The position numbers and the translations under genes were made by a program. Shown here one piece after another: positions 1 through 5,033 of a stretch of DNA of 5,033 nucleotides (its first letter is position 1; each line of letters opens with the position of its first letter). Where the stretch lies: assembly GCA_902496375.1 (NCBI GenBank), contig CABVAS010000128.1, positions 1 through 5,033 on the forward strand, read 5' to 3'. Source of the stretch: an uncultured Collinsella sp. (GTDB lineage Bacteria; Actinomycetota; Coriobacteriia; Coriobacteriales; Coriobacteriaceae). The notes beneath the pieces were generated by a model. The model had not been told where the DNA came from, made no database searches, and saw nothing but the letters and a program-made list of their open reading frames with translations.

Positions 1-128
1 TTAATCACCAGAGTCTGATCCTCCATGTCGCGAGCGGCCTGCTTGGCAAGCTTCTTAAAGGAGAACGGGGCACGGGTGGCACCGAAGATGCCGGCCACGT
101 GGTCCTCGAAGATGTTCAGGAAGTTCAC
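1..128 (-). CDS. FhaA-like protein, DUF3662 N-terminal domain (partial, 5' end only)
   Basis: Only the first 42 codons are present; the gene runs off the left edge. The peptide begins VNFLNIFEDHVAGIFGA (GTG start read as Met) and continues into a basic helix with the pattern KKLAKQAARDMED. This resembles the start of DUF3662 domains, which open FhaA proteins in actinobacteria: a short amphipathic start with an 'FE..v.gif' pattern, then a helix ending in 'a..m.d'. Known family members carry a C-terminal FHA domain that binds phosphothreonine, and act with Ser/Thr kinases at the cell envelope. The FHA domain itself would lie outside the window, so it is inferred. The GTG at 128-126 is the only credible start: the in-frame triplet two codons upstream is a stop (TGA, 137-135), and a GGAGAG ribosome binding site lies at 143-138, inside the end of the kinase gene. 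GTGA is shared with the kinase stop, a 4-base overlap that implies translational coupling. Confidence 0.75.
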   Translation of the reverse strand, partial: MNFLNIFEDHVAGIFGATRAPFSFKKLAKQAARDMEDQTLVI

Positions 129-1978
129 GAAAGATCACTCTCCGTATAGGTTCTTTGGTATCCGAGCAAATATAGGCATATCCCAACGATTATAGAGGAT
201 AGGATTCCCGCAACCGCCGCCTTGGCGATGACCGCGGCTGCAAGGCTGGCAATTTCCATATGGTGTGCAAGACAGGACGCCGCTGCGCAGCCGATGCCGG
301 TGACAGCGATTGCGGCGATTGCGGCAAGGTTTGAGCCCTGATTGGCACGCTTGGCATGGACATTGAGCAGCGCAGATGACGCCGCGGCAGTTGCCGCGAC
401 CAGCACAAAGGCAGCCCAAAGGAGCGGGTCTCCCAGCGCTGCGGCAACGTTACCGAGCCCCAGCACGCCTCCGGCTGAAAGCGCGACCGTGGCCAGATGG
501 GCAAAAAGCGCGCCCATGCCCGTTGCCGCGGCGGCGCTTGCCGGGCCGAGCAAAAATGACGCGACGCCGGCGGCGACCCCAGCTGCCAGGAAGGTATTGC
601 CGGTCAGACAGCCAAGCGCGAGTGCACAGGTGAGCGTGGCGCTCGCGGCAGTCTCGGTGCGACCCCAGGCGATCCACCAACCGGACATGGCGGCGGCAAA
701 GATCACCGCGACGGGCAGCATCGACAGGATGCCCTGTGCCTGCATGGTGGCGTTGGCCATGAGCACCAAAAAGCCCACAGCCGAGATGGCCGAGCCAATC
801 TGGGGGGCCAGGCCAGCCGCCGCTCCGATCGCGATGGCCGCAATGACCAGGCCGGGAAGCGCCGCGACCCCGGCCGTTTGCATCAGCAAAAAGCTAAAGG
901 TGCCGCACGTTAGCGCCGAGATAGTGCGCATGGTGTAGTCGCGCGTATGGCTCCAGCGCGTGCCCGCCCAGCCGAGTGCGGGGTCGACCTCGATGGCGTC
1001 GTCCTCGTAGTGCGACGGCTCGATATCGTCGAGCTCCTGCTCGTCATCCGAAAGCTCGCCAACCATTTGCTCCAGGCTGCGACGGCCCTCGCGCACGCTG
1101 CCCAGACCGGCAAGGAGCTGGTCGCAAAATGCCTCGATGCTGTTGGGGCGGTCCTGCGGCATGGGGGAGAGCGCGCTCATGAGCGCGGCCTCGGCTCCCG
1201 GGGGAAAGTGTGGTATCAGCTCGCTGGGATAGGTGGCGCCGCCGATGATGCGGTCGAGCGAGTCGGCGGGCGTGGCCGCCATAAAGGGAGCGCTGCCGCA
1301 CAGGCCCTCGTAGATCACACAGGCGAGGGCAAAGACATCGGCGCGCTCGTCGACCGTGCCGGTCTCGATATCGAGCTGCTCGGGCGGCATGTAGCCGATG
1401 GTGCCGCCGCGTGAGCCGCCAAAGCCACCGGCAGACGACAGTCGCGCCATGCCAAAGTCGGTGAGCTTTACATTGCCCGAGTGGTCGATGAGCACGTTGG
1501 CGGGCTTAATGTCCAGGTGGAGTACGCCATTACTATGGGCGAAGGTGAGCGCCTGGCCCAGGGCATCGGCAATGGCCGCGGCCTCGTCAAAGGTAAGTGA
1601 GTGGCCGTCCACGCGGTGCAAAAACTCGGCCAGCGACATGCCATCGACATATTCCATAACCAGGTAGGCATAGGCTGTGTCGTGCGTAAAGTCGATGACC
1701 TGCACGATGTTGGGATGTTGAAGCATAGCGGCAGTGTGCGCCTCGCGCAGGACATCCATGATGTCGCTGGCGGGCATGCCGGCACCGTTGATAAGGGGGA
1801 TGCGCTTAATGGCGACGCGGCGGCGCAGATGCGTGTCGCGGCAGATCTCGATGGAGCCAAAACCGCCGGTCGCAAGTGTCTCGAGCGGCTGGTACCGCTT
1901 GAGCAGCTCGCGAGAGCTAGTGCCCTCCAAGGGAACGTCCGGCGAGAACCGGGCGGTATGTTGCGAGAAAAGCGGCAT
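125..1978 (-). CDS. Membrane Ser/Thr protein kinase with polytopic C-terminal half
   Basis: A 617-residue Hanks-type Ser/Thr kinase that would phosphorylate proteins on the cytoplasmic face of the membrane. The kinase domain spans about residues 29-288. Visible motifs: a glycine loop LATGGFGSI (about 35-43), the VAIK lysine K58, the helix-C glutamate E79, the catalytic loop HLDIKPAN with D156, K158 and N161, DFG at 174-176, PPE in place of APE at 198-200, DVFALA with D214, and R277 of the last subdomain. An acidic linker follows (about 308-332, over a dozen Asp/Glu). Residues about 351-605 then form a continuous run of roughly ten hydrophobic Ala/Gly-rich segments, ending in a short polar tail. 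No PASTA or other extracellular sensor domain is seen. The HRD arginine is Leu and the first glycine of the loop is Ala, but all catalytic residues are present, so activity is expected. A TTG two codons upstream (1984) is also open, but it abuts the GAGGG ribosome binding site, so ATG at 1978 is preferred. The stop overlaps the start of the fhaA-like gene, a likely partner. Its substrates are unknown. Confidence 0.93.
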   Translation of the reverse strand: MPLFSQHTARFSPDVPLEGTSSRELLKRYQPLETLATGGFGSIEICRDTHLRRRVAIKRIPLINGAGMPASDIMDVLREAHTAAMLQHPNIVQVIDFTHDTAYAYLVMEYVDGMSLAEFLHRVDGHSLTFDEAAAIADALGQALTFAHSNGVLHLDIKPANVLIDHSGNVKLTDFGMARLSSAGGFGGSRGGTIGYMPPEQLDIETGTVDERADVFALACVIYEGLCGSAPFMAATPADSLDRIIGGATYPSELIPHFPPGAEAALMSALSPMPQDRPNSIEAFCDQLLAGLGSVREGRRSLEQMVGELSDDEQELDDIEPSHYEDDAIEVDPALGWAGTRWSHTRDYTMRTISALTCGTFSFLLMQTAGVAALPGLVIAAIAIGAAAGLAPQIGSAISAVGFLVLMANATMQAQGILSMLPVAVIFAAAMSGWWIAWGRTETAASATLTCALALGCLTGNTFLAAGVAAGVASFLLGPASAAAATGMGALFAHLATVALSAGGVLGLGNVAAALGDPLLWAAFVLVAATAAASSALLNVHAKRANQGSNLAAIAAIAVTGIGCAAASCLAHHMEIASLAAAVIAKAAVAGILSSIIVGICLYLLGYQRTYTESDLS

Positions 1979-1984
1979 GGCCAA

Positions 1985-1989
1985 CCCTC
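1985..1989 (-). promoter_or_regulatory. Ribosome binding site that decides the kinase start
   Basis: On the minus strand GAGGG is followed by six bases (TTGGCC) and then ATG. This is normal spacing for the ATG at 1978. The alternative TTG at 1984-1982 directly touches the GAGGG and so has no room for initiation, which shortens the protein by two residues relative to the longest open frame. Confidence 0.6.
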
Positions 1990-2054
1990 GTGCGTTTAAA
2001 GTTCGTTTGCGAGTGGCGGGCGCTGAGCCGAGCCGTTCGCGGTGGCATAGATGC

Positions 2055-2067
2055 TGCTAGTGTAGCA
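2055..2067. promoter_or_regulatory. 13-base perfect palindrome, operator-like
   Basis: TGCTA-CAC-TAGCA (minus strand) is a perfect 5-base inverted repeat around a 3-base centre. It covers the proposed -10 of the kinase gene, where a repressor would act. The arms are short and flanking bases do not extend the symmetry, so chance is a real possibility. Confidence 0.25.
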
Positions 2068-2089
2068 CGCGCAGGTGGGCGACATTCAA
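2059..2089 (-). promoter_or_regulatory. Possible extended -10 promoter for the kinase-fhaA unit
   Basis: Reading leftward, TTGAAT (2089-2084) could be a -35, and TGCTACACT (2067-2059) reads as an extended -10 (TGn plus TACACT, four of six consensus bases). The spacer is 19 bases, longer than ideal, so the extended TG would matter. Transcription would start near 2052 and leave a leader of about 74 bases before the kinase ATG. The 148-base gap after the YcxB-like gene, with no obvious terminator in it, leaves read-through from that gene possible. The call rests on motif match only. Confidence 0.35.
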
Positions 2090-2126
2090 TTTAAGCTCCG
2101 TCTGGGGTCTGGACCTTGCGTCCGGC

Positions 2127-2843
2127 CTAGCGCTTCTTCTTGTTCTTCTTCTGCTTGCGCTGCTTGCCCTTGGTCTCCTGGGGCTTGTCGCCCTGCTTGG
2201 CCTCGGCGGCGGCCTTCTCGGCCTTCATTTTCTTCTTCTTGGTCTCGATGCGGAGTTTTTTGTTGATGCGGGCCTTGAGGAAGGGACCGAACTGCTCGGC
2301 ATCGCCACGGACGAAGGTGTCCTTGGGAATCGTCACGCCCTGGTCGGCGAACATGGCCACAAAGATGCGCTCGCCGTCGAGCACGTGGTCGAGCTTTTCA
2401 AACGGGAAGAACTGCGACTTGCCGCTCTTGCCCCAAACCATCAGGCCGTCCTCGTTGGCGGCGACGCGGCGATAGCGGCCACCCATGGACTCGTCGGCCT
2501 CGACGGCGTCGATAAAGTCGCGGGCGAGGGTGTGGTGCAGGTTTTTGCTCCACCAGGCCAAAAAGGCGCCGAACACGATCAGGACGACGCCAAACTTGAT
2601 CCAGTTGCCGCCGGCCACCAGCATGCCGATGCCGATGAGCGCGGCAACTGCCGCGGCGACATACAGCGAGCCGCGACGCCTGGGCGAGGCGACCAGGCGG
2701 GCGAAGTCGGTGACCAGGTCGTTTTCGTACTGGTACTCGTTGAGGTACAGGATACCGTCGTCGGCCGCGGCCTGCTTCTCGAGCGCGACCTCGACCTGGT
2801 CGGCTGCTTCGGAGGGAACGAGGTTGCTCTCTGCGTCTGCCAT
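2127..2843 (-). CDS. Two-helix membrane protein with YcxB-like domain and lysine-rich tail
   Basis: A 238-residue protein of unknown function. Residues 1-55 are soluble and acidic at first. Two adjacent membrane helices follow at about 58-77 and 80-98, with a very short turn, so both ends face the same side, probably the cytoplasm. Residues about 125-193 resemble the YcxB-like domain: a strand pattern around 'NEDGLMVWGKSGKSQFFPFEKLDHV', here split as NEDGLMVWGK and FFPFEKLDHV, then a hydrophobic strand, an 'IPKDTF' motif (172-177) and an acidic-aromatic 'EQFGPFL'. Short helix pair plus this motif order is typical of that family, whose biochemical role is not established. The last 44 residues (195-238) hold 18 Lys and 3 Arg and are probably disordered. 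The ATG at 2843 is preceded by AGGAG ten bases upstream. The stop is TAG. It stands divergent from dnaX and 148 bases ahead of the kinase, so shared function is not indicated. Confidence 0.8.
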   Translation of the reverse strand: MADAESNLVPSEAADQVEVALEKQAAADDGILYLNEYQYENDLVTDFARLVASPRRRGSLYVAAAVAALIGIGMLVAGGNWIKFGVVLIVFGAFLAWWSKNLHHTLARDFIDAVEADESMGGRYRRVAANEDGLMVWGKSGKSQFFPFEKLDHVLDGERIFVAMFADQGVTIPKDTFVRGDAEQFGPFLKARINKKLRIETKKKKMKAEKAAAEAKQGDKPQETKGKQRKQKKNKKKR

Positions 2844-2883
2844 GCTCTTTGGACTCCTATCGCGGCGGGCTCGCCGTACGGGT

Positions 2884-2889
2884 TATTAT
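2884..2889 (+). promoter_or_regulatory. Possible dnaX -10 element
   Basis: TATTAT matches the -10 consensus at five of six positions and is one of the few AT-rich spots in the 115-base divergent gap. No acceptable -35 lies 16-18 bases upstream. The opposite strand reads CATAAT over almost the same bases (2890-2885), also five of six, so the element could serve the YcxB-like gene instead, or both. Start of transcription for dnaX would be near 2896. Confidence 0.3.
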
Positions 2890-2900
2890 GAATGCAGTAT

Positions 2901-2918
2901 GCCGTGCGACCGCATGGC
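2901..2918 (+). other. Hairpin in the presumed dnaX leader
   Basis: GCCGTGC and GCATGGC flank a four-base GACC loop and form a 7-base-pair stem with one G-U pair in rightward RNA. In leftward RNA that pair would be an A-C mismatch, so the fold favours a dnaX transcript. There is no T-run after it, so it is not an intrinsic terminator. It would sit near the 5' end of the leader, about 40 bases before the dnaX ATG. Confidence 0.3.
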
Positions 2919-2958
2919 CGTCGCGGCAACAAGACTCAGTATACCCGGGGGAGCACCC

Positions 2959-5033
2959 ATGGAATCGTTGTACCGAAAGTATCGCCCGCTCACCTTCGAC
3001 TCCGTGGTGGGCCAGCAGCATATCGTCTCGACGCTCGAGCACGCCATCACCGAGGGGCGCCTGTCCCACGCGTACCTATTCTGCGGACCGCGCGGCACGG
3101 GCAAGACCACCATGGCGCGCATTCTGGCCAAGGCGCTGCTGTGTCGCAATGCCGAGGCGGCGCGCGCCGAGGGTGCAAGCGGCTGCTTGCCCGACGGTGC
3201 TTGCGAGGAGTGCGAGCTCATCGCCGAGGGCAACCACCCGGATGTCTACGAGCTCGATGCCGCAAGCCGTACCGGCGTGGACAACGTGCGCGAGGAGATC
3301 ATCAACTCCGTCAACTTTGCCCCGGTGCGCGGCAAGTACAAGATTTATATCATCGACGAGGTCCACATGCTCACGACGGCGGCGTTCAACGCGCTGCTCA
3401 AGACGCTTGAGGAGCCGCCGGCACACGTGATCTTTGTGCTGTGCACCACCGACCCGCAAAAGATTCTGGAGACCATCCTCTCGCGCTGCCAGCGCTTCGA
3501 TTTCCACCGTATCGGCAACGAGGATATCGAGCATCGCCTGGCATACGTGTGCGAGCAGGAGGGCTTCGATTACGACGACGAGGCGCTGGCTATCGTGGCG
3601 CGCCATGCAAAGGGCGGCATGCGCGACGCGTTGTCCACGCTGGAGCAGCTGAGCGTCTTTGGCAACGGTTCTGTGCATGCGGACGACGCCCGCTCGCTTT
3701 TAGGCGAGGTTTCGGACCAGATTCTGGGCGAGTTTTCCCGCGCCATTGCCGATCGCGATGTTGCCGAGCTGTATGGGCTTATTCGCGCGCAGGTCGAGGA
3801 AGGTAACGATCTGCTGGAACTGACGCGCGACCTGGTGGCGCACGTGCGCGACGTGTATGTTGCCTGCGTTGCCGGTGCCCGTGCCGAGTTGTTTGAGGGC
3901 GGCTCCGAGCAGGCCGAGGCGCTTGCTGCCGAGGCCGCTGCCTTTGGCGAGCATCCTGCCGACCGTCTGGCTCGTGTGCTGACAGTGCTCGACGATGCTG
4001 CACTGGAGATGAGGGGCGCGAGCGACGTGCGCCTGGTGCTCGAGATTGCCTGCACGCGTCTGGCGCGTCCCGAGGCCGATTTAACGATTGAGGCATTGGC
4101 CGAGCGCGTGGTACGCCTGGAGGCCATGGTTGCCAACGCCGCCGTGCCGGCGAGCGTGGCTGCTGCTCAGGCCGCCGCGCCTGCAGCATCCGTACCCGCT
4201 GCTGCCCAACAGCCGACGCTCATTTCGGGCGCCCGCGCTGCCGCCCCGGCGGCATCCGCTGCCCCCGCTGCTACGTCCGCGCGCCAGGGCGGTATGCCTT
4301 GGGACCGTGGTGCTGCTGTTCCGGCTGCCCAGCCTGCGCCCCGTTCTGCGTCCGTGTCAGCTTCCAAGCCTGCAGCGCCTGCACCTCAGCCTGCGCCGGC
4401 TCCGACGCTTCAGCCCGTTGCGGCCCCCGCGTCTGCCACCGCTTCGGCACCTAAGCCCCAGTCCAACAATGCCGCCCAGGTTGCCGCCGCCGGTGCTGCC
4501 GAGACGCCCGCGGTCGAGGATGCCGGAGAGCTGCAGCGCAAATGGGCCGAGGTTGTCGAGCGTGTCAAGGCACGTCAGGCTTCCTACGCAGGGCTTTTGC
4601 TCAACGCCCGCGCCACGGCCGACGACGGCTCCAAGCTCACGGTCTCGTTCCCCGCGGGTTCGACTTTTGCCATTAAGATGCTCGGTCGCGCCGATACGCA
4701 GTCGGTGGTCCTGCCGACGGTCTGCGCGGTCTTCGGTCGTCGTACCGTCGACTATGTCCTGGATGGGGGTGGCACGCCGGCTCCTCAACATGAGGAGCAT
4801 TCTCCATCTGCACGGGCTGCGGCATCTGCGGACCCGCAACCCGTGTCCTCGGCGGCCCCTGCATCCTCGAGCGCCAGTGCGCCGCAGCAGCAAGCGACAC
4901 CGGTAGCGGCATCGACCCCGTCGGCGCCTAAGCCCGCGGCGCCCAAACCGGCTGCTCCGACACCCGCGCCCAAGCCCGTCTCGCCCGCGCCCAAGTCGTC
5001 TGACCTGGGCAAAGCCCCCTGGCTACGCTCCGA
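2959..5033 (+). CDS. dnaX: DNA polymerase III subunit gamma/tau (partial, 3' end beyond window)
   Basis: Clamp-loader ATPase subunit that opens and loads the beta sliding clamp and holds the replisome together. The frame is open for 691 codons with no stop to the right edge. The start MESLYRKYRPLTFDSVVGQ is the family's N-terminus, and ATG at 2959 follows GGGGGAG by five bases. AAA+ features: Walker A GPRGTGKT at 43-50; a zinc module with C62, C76, C82 and C85; 'DAASRTGVDNVREEI' near 100-114; Walker B IYIIDEVHML at 129-138; sensor 1 CTTDPQK at 162-168; SRC at 175-177 with the arginine finger R176; sensor 2 GGMRDAL at 219-225. The helical collar domain runs to about 390. Then come an Ala/Pro-rich linker (about 395-512), a compact tau-type C-terminal domain (about 520-605), and a second Ala/Pro/Lys-rich stretch to the edge. 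The zinc cysteine spacing is wider than in E. coli DnaX. I found no A-AAA-AAG slippery site in the visible part, so a frameshifted gamma form is not indicated. Confidence 0.97.
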   Translation, partial: MESLYRKYRPLTFDSVVGQQHIVSTLEHAITEGRLSHAYLFCGPRGTGKTTMARILAKALLCRNAEAARAEGASGCLPDGACEECELIAEGNHPDVYELDAASRTGVDNVREEIINSVNFAPVRGKYKIYIIDEVHMLTTAAFNALLKTLEEPPAHVIFVLCTTDPQKILETILSRCQRFDFHRIGNEDIEHRLAYVCEQEGFDYDDEALAIVARHAKGGMRDALSTLEQLSVFGNGSVHADDARSLLGEVSDQILGEFSRAIADRDVAELYGLIRAQVEEGNDLLELTRDLVAHVRDVYVACVAGARAELFEGGSEQAEALAAEAAAFGEHPADRLARVLTVLDDAALEMRGASDVRLVLEIACTRLARPEADLTIEALAERVVRLEAMVANAAVPASVAAAQAAAPAASVPAAAQQPTLISGARAAAPAASAAPAATSARQGGMPWDRGAAVPAAQPAPRSASVSASKPAAPAPQPAPAPTLQPVAAPASATASAPKPQSNNAAQVAAAGAAETPAVEDAGELQRKWAEVVERVKARQASYAGLLLNARATADDGSKLTVSFPAGSTFAIKMLGRADTQSVVLPTVCAVFGRRTVDYVLDGGGTPAPQHEEHSPSARAAASADPQPVSSAAPASSSASAPQQQATPVAASTPSAPKPAAPKPAAPTPAPKPVSPAPKSSDLGKAPWLRS
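4141..4494 (+). repeat. Ala/Pro-rich low-complexity linker within dnaX
   Basis: Codons about 395-512 are dominated by Ala, Pro, Ser and Gln and connect the helical collar to the tau-type C-terminal domain. The stretch is probably disordered and flexible, as linkers of tau usually are. It contains one ordered-looking island, GGMPWDRG at residues 444-451. The low-complexity GC-rich DNA here also leaves several other reading frames open by chance. Confidence 0.7.
4924..4995 (+). repeat. APKPA-type degenerate repeats within dnaX
   Basis: Codons about 656-679 consist of degenerate units of the form APKPA / APTPA / APKPV / SPAPK. The result is a basic, proline-rich, extended segment that lies after the tau-type domain. 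It is followed at once by DLGKAPWLRS at the window edge. Length may vary between strains because such repeats slip and recombine easily; that is an inference. Confidence 0.55.

Noticed and set aside
947..1414. 155-codon open frame on the plus strand opposite the kinase
   Set aside because: It lies antisense to conserved kinase motifs, shows no domain, and is expected by chance in GC-rich coding DNA.
2060..2126. Intrinsic terminator after the YcxB-like gene
   Set aside because: Only four-base stems (such as GGAC...GTCC) and no T-run are present on the leftward strand, so no terminator can be called.
2863..2876. CGGCG-GGCT-CGCCG hairpin before the YcxB-like gene
   Set aside because: A 5-pair GC stem is common by chance here, has no T-run, and leaves the AGGAG ribosome binding site free.
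2895..2942. Two CAGTAT direct repeats 42 bases apart upstream of dnaX
   Set aside because: Six-base repeats at four helical turns are suggestive, but too short to distinguish from chance in a single sequence.
2844..2958. Signal recognition particle RNA next to dnaX, a neighbourhood seen in some bacteria
   Set aside because: The gap is only 115 bases and lacks the conserved GGTCAGG...GGAAGCAGCC-type core of that RNA.
3076..3678. Long open frame on the minus strand inside dnaX
   Set aside because: It lies wholly opposite the conserved AAA+ region, resembles no family I recognise, and is explained by GC-biased codon use in dnaX.
4357..4893. Gly/Arg-rich open frame on the minus strand in the dnaX linker region
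   Set aside because: It is the reverse reading of the same low-complexity DNA, with no recognisable domain.
4088..4906. Long Pro/Arg/Leu-rich open frame on the plus strand, out of frame with dnaX
   Set aside because: It is a shifted reading of the Ala/Pro-rich linker codons; the composition is what such a shift would give, and dnaX is open throughout.
2959..5033. Programmed frameshift in dnaX giving a short gamma form
   Set aside because: No A-AAA-AAG or similar slippery heptamer was found in the visible dnaX, and the longest A-runs are four bases. A site beyond the window cannot be excluded.

Overview
The window looks like ordinary chromosomal DNA from a high-GC Gram-positive bacterium. 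The best guess is a member of the Coriobacteriia (a Collinsella-like actinobacterium). This rests on the GC-rich, third-position-biased coding, the pairing of a Ser/Thr kinase with a DUF3662/FhaA-type gene (an actinobacterial arrangement), and a DnaX with long Ala/Pro linkers. The genus is an inference. No mobile element, CRISPR array, tRNA or rRNA was seen.

Layout, left to right: (1) the first 128 bases are the 5' end of a leftward gene resembling the N-terminal DUF3662 domain of FhaA proteins; (2) bases 125-1978 are a leftward gene for a membrane Ser/Thr protein kinase, whose GTGA stop/start overlap leads straight into the fhaA-like gene; (3) a 148-base gap holds a possible leftward promoter with an extended -10 overlapped by a small perfect palindrome; (4) bases 2127-2843 are a leftward gene for a small two-helix membrane protein with a YcxB-like domain and a very lysine-rich tail; (5) a 115-base divergent intergenic region holds a -10-like hexamer and a hairpin; (6) from base 2959 to the right edge runs dnaX, the clamp-loader gamma/tau subunit of DNA polymerase III, open at the window end.

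The kinase and fhaA-like gene probably form one translationally coupled signalling unit. The kinase would phosphorylate threonines, and FHA-type proteins read phosphothreonine. In other actinobacteria such modules govern cell-wall growth and division. dnaX is divergent and belongs to replication; nothing in the sequence links it functionally to its neighbours. The YcxB-like gene has no assigned role.

I do not see a clearly new system. The points most worth a second look are the kinase architecture (canonical N-terminal kinase, acidic linker, roughly 260-residue polytopic membrane half in place of PASTA repeats), its altered HRD and glycine-loop motifs, the expanded cysteine spacing in the DnaX zinc module, and a repeated Pro-Trp-x-Arg motif in the DnaX linkers.
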